Shown here one piece after another: positions 25,058 to 34,544 of a DNA stretch of 64,000 nt. The notes beneath the pieces are model-generated. The model made no database searches, was not told the DNA's origin, and saw only the letters and a list, made by a program, of their open reading frames with translations. This DNA is from a bacterium (lineage in GTDB: Bacteria > Oederibacteriota > CAKKQC01): the NCBI GenBank assembly GCA_919901855.1, contig CAKKQC010000006.1, forward strand, positions 93,896 to 157,895, in the 5' to 3' direction. How positions within the stretch are numbered: position 1 is the first letter of the stretch; every line of letters starts with the position of its first letter. The translations under genes and the position numbers were made by a program.

Positions 25058-25963
25058 ATGAACGCGCGGAGAGCACTGCGGATCGCCTTCGTGCTCGCAT
25101 TGGGCGCCGGCTCCGCGAGCGCGGACACCGTCGTCGAGTCGCAACCGGCCTTCCGGCGCGGCGGGTGGTGGCTCTGGTTCGTGCCCGGCGGCGGCCAGTT
25201 CTGGCTCGGTCAGACCGGGGCCGGGATTCGGTACGCGGCCGGGACCGTCGGGCTCGCGGGCTGGGGCGTGTGGGCCGAGACGAAGCGCGAGCACGGCGAG
25301 GTCAACTCGCCCCTGGTCTGGGCGCAACAGCTCTACGTCGTCAGCTTCTACGATGCCCGCCGGGACCTCCTGCTTCGACTCGGGCAGACTGATCGTCTTG
25401 ATCCGAGCAAGGTGTCGACACTCGCGGCTGCGCCGTTCTCGCCGAAGTATCTCCTCAACCCGTGGGTGATCGGGTTCGCGGCCGCCGGGGTCGGAGCCAA
25501 CCTCCTCACGGTGAAGCGGCACGCGCCGGGCCGTGGTTACCGCGCGGTCACGGGTGTCTCATACCTCGGGGGACGGTTCGACCGCGCCGGCGGGACGGCG
25601 GCGTTGTCCGGCTACTGGATTCCCGTGAGCTACGGCGCCGGCGAGGCGGAGGAGATGCTATTCCGCGGGACCCTCCAGGCGGACTGGGAGGAGCGGCTGG
25701 GCACGACAGGCGGGTGGCTGGCGGCGTCCGTGGTCTTCGGGCTCGCGCACCTGACCCACCCGCGCCGGGCGGAATCGTGGACGCAGGCCGGTTTCGCGAC
25801 CGTCGCGGGTCTCTGGCTCGGCTGGCGGTACCAGGCATGCGGTTACCGGCTGGGGGAGCCCATCGCTTCCCACGCGTGGTTCGACATCGCGGCCGGGATC
25901 ACGGCGTTCTGTCTGGACCCGCAAGAGAACCCGCTGGGCGCGAAAATTCGGTTCGGCTTCTGA
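25058..25963 (+). CDS. CPBP-family intramembrane metalloprotease
   Basis: 301 residues: a signal peptide ('IAFVLALGAGSASA'), a glycine-rich 'FVPGGGQFWLGQTGAG' segment as in small lipoprotein/DUF5683-like membrane proteins, then a membrane part with the CPBP motifs: 'EAEEMLFRG' (EExxxR), 'FGLAHL' and 'HAWFD'. CPBP proteases (Abi/CAAX) cleave membrane or prenylated proteins, and some give bacteriocin immunity. The extended extracytoplasmic N-terminus is unusual for the family. Starts 23 bases from divergent mazG. Confidence 0.78.
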   Translation: MNARRALRIAFVLALGAGSASADTVVESQPAFRRGGWWLWFVPGGGQFWLGQTGAGIRYAAGTVGLAGWGVWAETKREHGEVNSPLVWAQQLYVVSFYDARRDLLLRLGQTDRLDPSKVSTLAAAPFSPKYLLNPWVIGFAAAGVGANLLTVKRHAPGRGYRAVTGVSYLGGRFDRAGGTAALSGYWIPVSYGAGEAEEMLFRGTLQADWEERLGTTGGWLAASVVFGLAHLTHPRRAESWTQAGFATVAGLWLGWRYQACGYRLGEPIASHAWFDIAAGITAFCLDPQENPLGAKIRFGF

Positions 25964-25974
25964 TCGCTCGGAGT

Positions 25975-25983
25975 TGGTATCAT
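25975..25983 (+). promoter_or_regulatory. Extended -10 (TGG-TATCAT) of the kelch-sigma operon
   Basis: It lies 67 bases before ATG 26051. The leader carries a strong GAGGAGG six bases or so from the start, one of the few conventional leaders here. Confidence 0.5.
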
Positions 25984-26050
25984 ACGGACGGGTGAGCAGC
26001 AGGCGAGTCGGCCCGCCCGAGGGCCAAGGCGCCTTGAGGAGGAAGCAGCG

Positions 26051-27292
26051 ATGACGATCAATCGACGGCTCATGGTCCTTGGCGCTGCAGCAGCGCTTGG
26101 CGCCGCGGCAACGCTCGTGGTGTCCGCGGCCCGCTCCGCGGATGATTCCGCGAAACCGCCGGCCGCCCCCGCGCTTCCTCCCCAGCCCCACGAATGGCTC
26201 GCGCCGTCCGTGGACCTGACGCCGCCGCCCGCCGAGGCACGGTGGGGGAAGGGCTGGGTCCGGGGACGGTCGCTCCCGATCGCGATGGCCGGCCACCGCG
26301 CCGTCGCGGACGGTTCGTTCATCTACGTCATCGGCGGCCTCGCCCAGCGCGAGCACATCGGCCAGCGCGACGTCTGGATGACCCGGATCGATCCGTCGTC
26401 GACCCAGTACCTCTCGCCCTGGAAGAAGCTCGCGCCCCTGCCGGTGCCGGTCGCGTTCTTCGATACCGTCGTCTACGGCGGCCGCGTCTATATCGTCGGC
26501 GGCTCCTCCCGCGAGGGGATGCAGTTCATCTACGACACCGTGCTCTCCGCGCCGTTCAAGAAGGGCGGCGGGCTCGGCTCCTGGAGAACCGAGCGGGCCA
26601 TGCCCTCGAAGCTCGTGCATCCGGCGGCCGCGACGGTCGGCGGGTACCTGTACGTGCTCGGCGGCTTCGACGGCTCCGAGTACCACCCGAACATGTCCTA
26701 TGCGAAGTTCAACTCCGACGGCACCCTGCAGGAGTGGAAGGACGCCCGGGCGATGTACCCCCACAAGGTCGGGCGGACGGTCCTCGCGCCCCTCGGGAAC
26801 GACCTCGTGGCCATCGGTGGGTACTGGAGCGACTCGCAGGGCCAGCACACGACGGCTCTCATCATGCGCGGGGTGCGCGATCCGGACGGTAACGTCAAGG
26901 AATGGGTTTCCGAGGGTGGGCTCAAGGTCGCCGCCCGCTCCCTGCGGTTCAGCCTCGCCGAGTCCGCGGGCGCCGCCGACGGAAACTTCATCTACCTGGC
27001 CGGCGGGTCGGATCCCGACTCCATGGGCGTGGCGACGACGCAGGCGGCGTGGATCAACGCGAAGACGGGCGCGCTGACGCGCTGGCAGTTCGGGAAGGAA
27101 TTGCCCCTCTGGGGGGCGAAGGGCGCCCCGCAGACCGCGCGCCTCTACCAGTCGGCGGCCGCGATCGCCGCGAACCATATGGTCGTGCTCGGCGGCTTCC
27201 TGTTCGTGCGCGAGTGCACGGACCTCGTCTGGGTCCAGCCGCTCAAGGACTACCGCGAGCCCGACTGGGTCAAGGGGGCCAGGAAGCCCTGA
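26051..27292 (+). CDS. Exported kelch-repeat beta-propeller protein
   Basis: 413 residues. 'NRRLMVLGAAAALGAAATLVVSAARSA' is a signal sequence with a twin-Arg. Kelch blades follow, each with 'GGxxYVxGG'-type cores ('FIYVIGGLAQ', 'VYIVGGSS', 'YLYVLGGFDG', 'FIYLAGGSD', 'HMVVLGGFL'), about five or six blades. Such propellers bind proteins or sugars in the periplasm. The stop shares one base with the start of the sigma-factor gene (TGATG), so it may be the cell-surface input of that sigma system (inference). Confidence 0.8.
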   Translation: MTINRRLMVLGAAAALGAAATLVVSAARSADDSAKPPAAPALPPQPHEWLAPSVDLTPPPAEARWGKGWVRGRSLPIAMAGHRAVADGSFIYVIGGLAQREHIGQRDVWMTRIDPSSTQYLSPWKKLAPLPVPVAFFDTVVYGGRVYIVGGSSREGMQFIYDTVLSAPFKKGGGLGSWRTERAMPSKLVHPAAATVGGYLYVLGGFDGSEYHPNMSYAKFNSDGTLQEWKDARAMYPHKVGRTVLAPLGNDLVAIGGYWSDSQGQHTTALIMRGVRDPDGNVKEWVSEGGLKVAARSLRFSLAESAGAADGNFIYLAGGSDPDSMGVATTQAAWINAKTGALTRWQFGKELPLWGAKGAPQTARLYQSAAAIAANHMVVLGGFLFVRECTDLVWVQPLKDYREPDWVKGARKP

Positions 27293-27960
27293 TGGCGCCG
27301 TCGCGACGCCGCGGGAAGCCCCGCGGACGTAGCCCCAAGGGCAAGGGTAACGGCGCCCCGGCGGCACGGGGGGGCGCGGCGACCGACCGCCGGGCCGAGT
27401 TCGAGTCCGAGATGCTGCCGCACATGCCCCGGCTGTTCGCCTTCGCGCGCCGCCTTACCGGGAGCCAGGAGCAGGCCGAGGACGTGGTCCAGGAGACCTA
27501 CATGCGGGCCTGGCGGTTCTACCACCGGTTCGAGGCGGGAACCAACGCGCGCGCCTGGCTGTTTAAAATACTGCACAATGTCTTTCTCAACACGCGGAAG
27601 CCGGCCCGTCTTCGCGAAGTCCAGATGCCCGAGGACGAGGGGATGGACGACTTTCTCCTCTACCACCGGCTGGTCCATGACGGCGGGTGGAGGGATCCGC
27701 TCGACATCTCGCCGGAGAAGTTCGACCATATGTTCGGTGACGAGGTGAAGCGCGCCCTCGACCGCCTGCCGGGCACGTACCGGTTCCCGCTCCTCCTCTG
27801 CGACGTGGAAGGCCTGAGCTACGAGGCCATCGCCAAGGTGCTCGGCATCCCCGGGGGGACGGTCCGGTCGAGGTTGTTCCGCGGGCGGGCGATTCTCCAG
27901 CGGGAACTGGCCGAGTACGCGCGCCGGCAGGGCATCTTCAAGCCGGGGAGGGCATCGTGA
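27292..27960 (+). CDS. ECF-type RNA polymerase sigma factor
   Basis: 222 residues, start coupled to the kelch stop. A basic, low-complexity N-terminal ~35 residues is followed by sigma-2 ('MPRLFAFARRLTGSQEQAEDVVQETYMRAWRFYHRFEAGTNARAWLFKILHNVFLNTRKP') and sigma-4 ('LDRLPGTYRFPLLLCDVEGLSYEAIAKVLGIPGGTVRSRLFRGRAILQREL'). A ~45-residue linker between them is longer than the minimum. The next gene encodes a zinc-binding anti-sigma factor overlapping by four bases. Confidence 0.92.
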   Translation: MAPSRRRGKPRGRSPKGKGNGAPAARGGAATDRRAEFESEMLPHMPRLFAFARRLTGSQEQAEDVVQETYMRAWRFYHRFEAGTNARAWLFKILHNVFLNTRKPARLREVQMPEDEGMDDFLLYHRLVHDGGWRDPLDISPEKFDHMFGDEVKRALDRLPGTYRFPLLLCDVEGLSYEAIAKVLGIPGGTVRSRLFRGRAILQRELAEYARRQGIFKPGRAS

Positions 27961-28241
27961 AATCAGCGAAGCAGCACTGTCGCCACGCGGCCAGCCCGGA
28001 CTGCCGCAAGGTCCGCGACGAGGTCTTCCACCTGCTGGACGGCCGGCTCACGGCGGCCCGGCGGCGCGCGATCCAGGGCCACCTGGAGGCGTGCCCCGCC
28101 TGCTTCTCCCGGCTCGAGTTCGCGCGGATCATGCGGCAGGTGGTGCGACAGCGCGTCCTGGCGGAGCAATGTCCCGCCTCGCTGGTGAAACGCATCCGCG
28201 TCATGATCGCCCGCGACTGCCGCCCCGTCCGGGGCCGCTGA
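27957..28241 (+). CDS. Zinc-binding (ZAS, zf-HC2) anti-sigma factor
   Basis: 94 residues from GTG (GTGA overlap). 'HLEACPACFSRLEF' holds the Hx3Cx2C zinc motif (His42, Cys46, Cys49) of ZAS anti-sigma factors. There is no membrane helix, so it is soluble like RsrA/ChrR-type proteins and may answer to redox or metal signals rather than to envelope stress. Extra Cys/His at residues 8, 9 and 16 could complete the site. It should hold the 27292 sigma factor inactive. Confidence 0.85.
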   Translation: MKSAKQHCRHAASPDCRKVRDEVFHLLDGRLTAARRRAIQGHLEACPACFSRLEFARIMRQVVRQRVLAEQCPASLVKRIRVMIARDCRPVRGR

Positions 28242-28269
28242 CCTCCCCGGGGGGACCGGGGGCGTTGGC

Positions 28270-30870
28270 GTGAAAACCCGGCTCGCGGCCGCCGGGCTCT
28301 TCCTGGCGGCGTTTCTCCTCTATCTCCGGTCGGCCGCGCCCGGACTCGCCTTCGAGGACTCGGGCGAGATCGTCGCGAACGCCCTCGCCCTCGGCGTCCC
28401 GCATCCGCCCGGGTCCGTGGGCCCCTTGCTCCTGGGCCGCCTCTTCGCCTCCCTGCCGTTCGGCAACCCGGCGTTCCGGCTCAACGTTCTCGCCGGGATT
28501 TGCGGCGCGTTCGGCGTGCTGGCCGCCTGGCGGCTCCTGGGCGGCCTCGCCGGGCTCGCGGCCGCGCTCGTCTTCGCCGCGTGCCCCGTCATGTGGTGGC
28601 AATCGGGCGTCGCGGAGAAGTACGTGCTGGCCGCGACGCTGGTTGCCTGGAGCCTGGTCGCGCTGCGGCGCGCGCTCAATGGGGCGGGCGGAAGATGGTT
28701 CCTGCTCTCGTCCCTGCTCTTCGGCCTCTCCCTCGGCGTCCACCCGCTGGGTCTGGTGCTGCTCCCCGCGCTCATCTGGGCGGGGTGGCGCGGCCTCACC
28801 CGTCGCGCCGCCTGGCTCGCCGTCTTCCTCGTCACGGTTCCCCTGGCGGCCGCGATCCTGTACGTCCCCATGCGCGCGCACGCGCATCCCGCCTGGGGGA
28901 GTCCGGACCGGCTGCACGGGCTCCGCGCGTACCTCGCGGCGTCGCGGTACGTCCGGCCGTTCCTCCTGCGTGACGCCTCGTTCGGCGGGCTGACTTCGTC
29001 CGCCCTCCAGCACACGCTTGTCCTCCCCTGGCGGCAGGCCGGCCTCTTCGCGGTGGTCGCCCTGCTCGGGGCCTGGGGCCTGTGGCATCGCGACCGCCGG
29101 GCTGCCCTGCTGTTGGGCGGGGTGTTCATCGCCGGCGCCGCGCTGGGCGTCGTCTACCAGAACCCCGCGGCCGACCGGTACGACCTGCCCGCGTGCCTCG
29201 TCCTGGCCGCGTTCGCGGGGACCGGCGTGGCGTGGCTAGCGGAGCTGTGGGCCTGGGCCCCGGCGGCCTGTCTCGTGGTCTGGGGCTGGGGCCTGGTCTC
29301 GTCCGCGCCGGGCGCCATGCGCGACCGGGACACGGCGGCGCCCGACCACGTGCGGAACCTCCTCCTCTTCGTGAAGTCCGGCGATCTCGTCGTGGCCTCG
29401 GGCGACTCGTGGCTCTTCCCGCTCCGGTACGCGCGACTGGTGGAAGGGCGGCCCGAGGCGGCCCGGGTGATTTCCGCGGATGAGCTTGAGTTCGGGTCGG
29501 CCGGCCGGGCCCGGCTGGCTTCGTCAGGCGATCCCCGTCTGGCGCCGCTCGCCGGCGGCGCGAGCGGCCCCGCCCTCCTCTGGGCCCTGCGCCGCGCGGC
29601 CGGGACCTCCGGCGTATGGCTCGGCCCCGACCAGCCGCCGGCCCTGATCCCCTCCCGCGGCACGCGGTGGCGCGGGCTCCTGCTGCGGATCGGCGATCCG
29701 GCGGACCGGCTCGGGCTCGACGATGCGGGGACGCGGTGGTTGCGGGGCCTGCGGCTGCGATCCCTCCTCACCCCCCGGGGCCTGTTCGCGGGGCTCGTCG
29801 TCCGCTACGACGCGTACGCGCTGAATACGCGCGCCCAGCTTCTCCTGGGGGCGGGCCGGGCGCGGGAGGCCGAGACCGTCGCTAGGGCGGGGTTGAGGCT
29901 GGAGCCGGGCCTGCCAGAACTCCGCCAGACTCTTGGGCGGGTGCTCATGGCGGAGGGCCGGGCGGACGAGGCCGCGGCCGAGTGGCGCGCGGCGATCACG
30001 CTCACCCGGGGCGCGTATCTCGATCCCTACCTCGGGCTGGCCGAGGTCGCGCGGCAGCGGGGGAGCGCCATGGCGGAAGACGAGGAGCTCGAGATGCTCC
30101 GCACCGCGGCGGTGCAAGCCACCCCGGGCGCTGACGCGCGCTCCGGCCCGGTTACGGCCGGCGACGACGCCCGGTCGCGCGGCGCGGGGCAGGCCGCGCG
30201 CGCGGCGTACCGCCGGGCGATCGCGATCGGACTGGTCACCCGGGGCCTCGCGCACTTCCAGGCCGGACGCCTGCCGCAGGCGGGGGCGGCGTGGGAGGAG
30301 GCGCTGACGTTCGATCCGGGATGCGCACAGGCCCTCCAGGATCTGGGGACGCTGGCCGCGCTCGAGGAGCGGTTCGAAGACGCCCGGCGCTGGTACCGGG
30401 CGGCGGGGCTGGCGGGGGCGCGGTCGGCGGAGCTCGACGACAACCTGGCGCGGACCGCGGAAGCGCTCGCGTGGCAGGCGAAGACGGAACGCCTCGAGGC
30501 GGGGGCCCGCCGCGCGCCCGGGGCTGCCGGGGCGTTGATCCTGGCCGGCAACGCGGAATGGTACATGGGGCGCACGCAGGCGGCGGAGGCGGCCTACCGC
30601 CGCGCGGTTCAGGCAGAGCCAGGCAACGTCCGGGCGCTCACGAACCTGGGTTCGGCGCTCGTCCAGCAGGGCCGCCTCCGGGACGCGATCCCGGTCTACG
30701 AGCGCGCGATCCGTGCCGACCCGGCGTACGCCGGGGCGATGGTGAACCTCGCGACTGTCTGGCTCATGCTGGGAGATCGCAAGAGGGCTTTGGGCTGGGT
30801 CAAGCGGACGCTGGAGGCCGACCCGAAGGAGCCGCAGGCCCTCCAGATGATGAAGGACCTCGCGCGATGA
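28270..30870 (+). CDS. DUF2723 membrane protein with C-terminal TPR repeats
   Basis: 866 residues from GTG. The N-terminal ~400 residues hold about ten membrane helices of the DUF2723 fold (GT-C-like): 'FEDSGEIVANALALGVPHPPGS' is the diagnostic loop with the acidic pair. The C-terminal half (from residue ~500) is TPR: 'ALINSRA..LLGAGRAREAETVARAGLRLEPG' and 'AEAAYRRAVQAEPGNVRALTNLGSALVQQGRLRDAIPVYERAIRADP'. DUF2723 proteins probably transfer sugars onto proteins (the family includes protein O-mannosyltransferase-like enzymes). Tandem with the paralogue at 30917. Confidence 0.82.
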   Translation: MKTRLAAAGLFLAAFLLYLRSAAPGLAFEDSGEIVANALALGVPHPPGSVGPLLLGRLFASLPFGNPAFRLNVLAGICGAFGVLAAWRLLGGLAGLAAALVFAACPVMWWQSGVAEKYVLAATLVAWSLVALRRALNGAGGRWFLLSSLLFGLSLGVHPLGLVLLPALIWAGWRGLTRRAAWLAVFLVTVPLAAAILYVPMRAHAHPAWGSPDRLHGLRAYLAASRYVRPFLLRDASFGGLTSSALQHTLVLPWRQAGLFAVVALLGAWGLWHRDRRAALLLGGVFIAGAALGVVYQNPAADRYDLPACLVLAAFAGTGVAWLAELWAWAPAACLVVWGWGLVSSAPGAMRDRDTAAPDHVRNLLLFVKSGDLVVASGDSWLFPLRYARLVEGRPEAARVISADELEFGSAGRARLASSGDPRLAPLAGGASGPALLWALRRAAGTSGVWLGPDQPPALIPSRGTRWRGLLLRIGDPADRLGLDDAGTRWLRGLRLRSLLTPRGLFAGLVVRYDAYALNTRAQLLLGAGRAREAETVARAGLRLEPGLPELRQTLGRVLMAEGRADEAAAEWRAAITLTRGAYLDPYLGLAEVARQRGSAMAEDEELEMLRTAAVQATPGADARSGPVTAGDDARSRGAGQAARAAYRRAIAIGLVTRGLAHFQAGRLPQAGAAWEEALTFDPGCAQALQDLGTLAALEERFEDARRWYRAAGLAGARSAELDDNLARTAEALAWQAKTERLEAGARRAPGAAGALILAGNAEWYMGRTQAAEAAYRRAVQAEPGNVRALTNLGSALVQQGRLRDAIPVYERAIRADPAYAGAMVNLATVWLMLGDRKRALGWVKRTLEADPKEPQALQMMKDLAR

Positions 30871-30879
30871 CATGTGGCT

Positions 30880-30885
30880 TATGAT
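30880..30885 (+). promoter_or_regulatory. -10 box TATGAT
   Basis: It lies 31 bases before GTG 30917, in the 46-base gap between the two DUF2723 genes. Confidence 0.4.
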
Positions 30886-30916
30886 TTGCAGGCGCTGAGG
30901 CTCCGGTGACCTGCGC

Positions 30917-33256
30917 GTGACCAGGCTGTCGGCCGCCGCGATCTGGCTCCTCGCCTTCGCCGCTAATCTCATCGCGCTCGCCCCCGACCAGGCGCTCGAG
31001 GATACGGCCGAGCTGCTCGCCTGCGCGCTATCGTTCGGCAATGCCCACCCGCCCGGCTATCCGCTCCACGCGCTGGCCGGCCGGCTCGCGATGCTGGTTC
31101 CCCTGGGAGGGCTGGGATTCCGCGCGAACCTGTTCTCGGCCGCCGCCGGCGCGACGGCCGCTCTCCTGGCGTTCCGGGCGGTCCGGGACCTCGCCGGGCG
31201 CCTCGACGGGGGCGCCGCGGGATTGCTGGCGCCGCTGGGCGCCGCCGCCGCGTTCGTCGTGGTTCCAACGGCGTGGTGGCACGCGACCATGGCGGAGAAG
31301 TACCCGCTGTTCGTCATGCTCTTCGCTCTCGCGGCCGTCAAGCTCGCGCGGGTCGCGTTGTCACGCGAGCCGCGCGAGCTCGCGTTCGCGGCGCTGTCGA
31401 CCGGGCTCGCGCTGACCCAGCACCTGATGGGGCTATACCTTCTCCCTGCGCTCGCTTGGGGCGCCTGGCGCACGCCCGGCCGCCGGGCCACGGTCCTCGC
31501 GCTCTTCCTCGTCTGCCTGCCGTGCACGCTCAAGATCGCGTACCCGGTGATTCGCGCGGCCGCGAATCCTTCGGTGAACTGGGGGGTGCCCGACCGCCCC
31601 GGCCGGCTCGTCCGTTACCTCGCGGCCGCGGGCTTCGGCGACCGGTTCTACGCGGCGGGGGAGACGGTCGAGATGGCGACCCGGTCCCTGACCCACGCGG
31701 CGCGCGTCGCCGTCCGGGAGGCGGGCCCCCAGCTCGTGCTCGCCGCGTGCGGGATCATCGTCCTATGGTCCGCGGCGCGCCCCGCGGCCGTGGGCGCGCT
31801 CGTGCTCGTGGCCGCGAACCTCGTCATCGCGATGCCGTTCCGCGACGCGCAGACGTACGGGCAGATGTACCTGCCCGCGCTCTGGCTCGTCGCCGTCCTC
31901 GCCGGCGTGGCGGCGGCCTCGCTCGGCGCGCTCTGGCGCCCGATGGCCGCCATCGGCCTGGTGCTCGCTGCCGCCGGGGGTTGGCGCTTCGGCCCTTCGA
32001 TCGACCAGAGTCGAGCGTATGCGGGACCCGACCACGCCCGGAACCTCGCGGCTGCGCTCCCGCCGGGCGCCCTCGTCGTCGCGCACGACGAGGCGTGGCT
32101 CGCGGGGCTCTGGTTCCTGCGCGAGGCGGACCCCGCCTGGGGTCGGCTCATCCTCGCGACGCGAAACCACCTCAACCCGCTGGAGCCCGAGCGGCGCGCG
32201 CTCGAGCTCGCACTCGGAATCGGGGCGAATCTTCTCCGCGGCTGCGAGGATGCGCCCGCGGCCTTTCCCGGGCTGGCCGTGGCCGTGCCCGGGGGCGTCT
32301 TCTGCGGGCTCGCTTCCCTGCCCCTGCCCTCGCAGGGCATGGCCTGGCGGGGCCTCCTCGCGCGGGTGGGCGGGGCGGCCGGGGCGTCGTGGGCGATCGA
32401 TCCGCTGGCGCCGCGGCTCTGGCGGTCGTTTCGCATGAGAGTGCTCGGGCATCCCCGGACTTTGCGCGAGGGGATGCTCGTACACGCATACGCCGGGCTG
32501 ATGGCCGAACAGGGGCTCGCGCGGGGGGCGGCGCGGCTGAATTCGGCGATCCCGCCGCCGCTCTCCGAGCGCGCGGCCGCGATCGACGCCGTCCGGGGCG
32601 ACGCCAAGGCGGCCGCCCGGATCCTCGTGAGCCGCGGGTTCGCGCTCTCCCGGCAGGAGCGGTACCGCGAGGCGGCGGGGCGCTGGCGCGACGCCCTCGC
32701 GCTCGACGGGAACCAGGCGATGGCCATGAACGGACTGGGGGAGCTGGCGCTGATGGAGGAGCGGTTCGGGGACGCGGCGACCTGGTTCGAGGGCGCGTGC
32801 CGGCGGGCTCCCGCCTCCGGCTGTCGCGACGGACTCGACCGGACCCGGCTTGCGGCCACGGCCGCCTCGTCCCTGGCCCGGCTCGAACGGGCGGCGGAAG
32901 CGGTCGCCAGCGCGACCGCGTTCTGCGATCTTGGCAACGCGTACTTCAACCTCACGCGGCTGCGGAGCGCGGAGGCGGCGTATCGCCGGGCTGTTCGCCT
33001 GGACCCCGGGTATGCCCGGGGCTGGGGGAACCTCGGGTCGACGCTGACCGAGCAGGGGCGGCTGCGGGAGGCGGTCCGCGCCTACCGCCGGGCGCTCGCG
33101 CTGGCGCCCGGCAACGCGGACACGATGCTCAACCTCGCGGTCGCGTACGGCCGGCGGGGGGACGCGAAGACGGCGAAGCTGTGGCTCGGGAGGGTGCTGG
33201 CGGCGCGCCCCGGCGACCCCGCCGCGACGTCCCTGCTCCGGGGTCTGGGAGAATAG
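30917..33256 (+). CDS. DUF2723 membrane protein with C-terminal TPR repeats, paralogue
   Basis: 779 residues from GTG, same plan as the 28270 protein: about ten membrane helices with 'LEDTAELLACALSFGNAHPPGYPLHALAG', then a soluble part ending in TPRs ('SAEAAYRRAVRLDPGYARGWGNLGSTLTEQGRLREAVRAYRRALALAPGNADTMLNLAVAYG'). The HPPG loop follows the DUF2723 consensus better than its neighbour (HPPGS there). The two probably act on different substrates in one glycan or protein-glycosylation process (inference). Confidence 0.82.
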   Translation: MTRLSAAAIWLLAFAANLIALAPDQALEDTAELLACALSFGNAHPPGYPLHALAGRLAMLVPLGGLGFRANLFSAAAGATAALLAFRAVRDLAGRLDGGAAGLLAPLGAAAAFVVVPTAWWHATMAEKYPLFVMLFALAAVKLARVALSREPRELAFAALSTGLALTQHLMGLYLLPALAWGAWRTPGRRATVLALFLVCLPCTLKIAYPVIRAAANPSVNWGVPDRPGRLVRYLAAAGFGDRFYAAGETVEMATRSLTHAARVAVREAGPQLVLAACGIIVLWSAARPAAVGALVLVAANLVIAMPFRDAQTYGQMYLPALWLVAVLAGVAAASLGALWRPMAAIGLVLAAAGGWRFGPSIDQSRAYAGPDHARNLAAALPPGALVVAHDEAWLAGLWFLREADPAWGRLILATRNHLNPLEPERRALELALGIGANLLRGCEDAPAAFPGLAVAVPGGVFCGLASLPLPSQGMAWRGLLARVGGAAGASWAIDPLAPRLWRSFRMRVLGHPRTLREGMLVHAYAGLMAEQGLARGAARLNSAIPPPLSERAAAIDAVRGDAKAAARILVSRGFALSRQERYREAAGRWRDALALDGNQAMAMNGLGELALMEERFGDAATWFEGACRRAPASGCRDGLDRTRLAATAASSLARLERAAEAVASATAFCDLGNAYFNLTRLRSAEAAYRRAVRLDPGYARGWGNLGSTLTEQGRLREAVRAYRRALALAPGNADTMLNLAVAYGRRGDAKTAKLWLGRVLAARPGDPAATSLLRGLGE

Positions 33257-33259
33257 GGC

Positions 33260-33814
33260 ATGGGCAAGCGCTCGGCCGGCCGGGAGAATCGCAGAATTGA
33301 AAGAACGTCCCTCCCGTGGTGGACGAGGCTGTATGACAGCCTCGTCCTCCTGAACGACAGCCCGGGCCGGATCGCCGGGGGATTCGCCATCGGGGTGTTC
33401 GTCGGCGTCGCGCCGACCTTCGGCGTCGGACTCCTCCTGGCCGGGTTCCTGTCCGCGCTCTTCCGCTGCAACGTCGCGGCCGCCGTGGTGGGGTCCGTGG
33501 CCGGGGCGCCGCCGCTCATCTTCCTCGTCTGGTTCGCGTCCGCGTGGCTCGGGGCGCAAGTCTTCGGGCTCGATCCCGCCGCCCTCTACGCCCAGTTCAA
33601 GGCGGGGTCGGTGTGGAACGCAGGCGGCGCGGCGTTCAAGGCCTATATTGTCGGGAACATCTTCGTGACGCTCGCCGCGACCGCGCTCGGCTACTTCGTC
33701 ATCCTCGCAATCATGCGGCGCCGGACGCGCGCCCGGTCCCGGGCGATCGCTCGTCCTCGAGCGCGAACTCGTCCCCGGTCACGAGGTCGCGGTCGCCGAT
33801 CCCCGCGTCCCTGA
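33260..33814 (+). CDS. DUF2062 membrane protein
   Basis: 184 residues, starting 3 bases after the preceding stop. 'WWTRLYDSLVLLNDSPGRIAGGFAIGVFVGVAPTFGVGLLLAGFLSALFRCNVAAAVVGS' is the DUF2062 core; three or four membrane helices follow. The last ~35 residues are almost only Arg, Ala, Pro, Ser and Gly, and are encoded over the 104-base overlap with the convergent PHP gene, which suggests that the tail was acquired by stop-codon loss. Confidence 0.82.
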   Translation: MGKRSAGRENRRIERTSLPWWTRLYDSLVLLNDSPGRIAGGFAIGVFVGVAPTFGVGLLLAGFLSALFRCNVAAAVVGSVAGAPPLIFLVWFASAWLGAQVFGLDPAALYAQFKAGSVWNAGGAAFKAYIVGNIFVTLAATALGYFVILAIMRRRTRARSRAIARPRARTRPRSRGRGRRSPRP

Positions 33815-34538
33815 GATAGCCCGCCAGCCCCCGCGTCCGCCCGATCTCGTCCAGCCGGTGCGCGTCGCTCGAGAGCGCGAACCGGCACCCGCACTCGCGC
33901 GCGGTGCGCAGGACCGGGAGCATGACCTCCCGCGACCACGGGCCCAGCGCCTTCACGTTGAGCTCGATCGCGATTCCGCGCTCGGCGGCGAGGGGGAGGA
34001 ACCGGCCGGCGCCAAGGGCGACGATGGCGAAGACGTCGCCGAGCCGCTCCTGGACCGCCTCCGGGAGCCGGCGGTAGACGGACGGCGGGATGAAGAACGG
34101 ATGGCCGGCGATGCGCGCGGCGGGCGCGTCGAGGAGGCTACGGAACCCGTCGAGCACGCGGGCGGCAAGCTCCTCGACCGTCCTCGGCCACGGCACGAGC
34201 CCGGCCCGAACGTCCGCGAAGTGGTAGGCGGCGACGACGAAGTCGAGCTGGCGGAGGGCGTCACCCCCCGCCGCCCCGAGCCCGGGGGCGCAGTCGGCCT
34301 CGGCTCCGAGCAGGTGCCGGGGCCCGCCGGCGGGCAGCCGCGCGAGCCCCTCGCGCAGTCGCAGGATCCACGGGACGGCGGGCCGGGAGCCCCGGCGGGG
34401 GTCCAGCCAGAGATGATCCGCGAACCCCATGACGGACAGCCCTGCCCGGGTGGCTTGCGCCTGCATGGCTTCCGGGGTCATGTCCGGTGCGGCGCACCAG
34501 GAGATGCTCGTGTGGATGTGGAACTCCGCGTTCGCCAC
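33711..34538 (-). CDS. PHP-domain metal-dependent phosphoesterase
   Basis: 275 residues from GTG. The PHP metal ligands are in order: 'FHIHTS', 'FADHLW', 'GAEADCAP', 'AAYHFAD', 'AGHPFF', 'SSDAHRLDEIG'. The family covers histidinol phosphatases and polymerase-associated phosphoesterases; no polymerase domain is present. The gene is divergent from lexA (54 bases apart); no LexA box faces it separately, but the lexA operator lies within 41 bases of its start, so shared control is possible. The C-terminal ~25 residues overlap the DUF2062 gene. Confidence 0.82.
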   Translation of the reverse strand: MANAEFHIHTSISWCAAPDMTPEAMQAQATRAGLSVMGFADHLWLDPRRGSRPAVPWILRLREGLARLPAGGPRHLLGAEADCAPGLGAAGGDALRQLDFVVAAYHFADVRAGLVPWPRTVEELAARVLDGFRSLLDAPAARIAGHPFFIPPSVYRRLPEAVQERLGDVFAIVALGAGRFLPLAAERGIAIELNVKALGPWSREVMLPVLRTARECGCRFALSSDAHRLDEIGRTRGLAGYLRDAGIGDRDLVTGDEFALEDERSPGTGRASGAA

Positions 34539-34544
34539 CGGACC

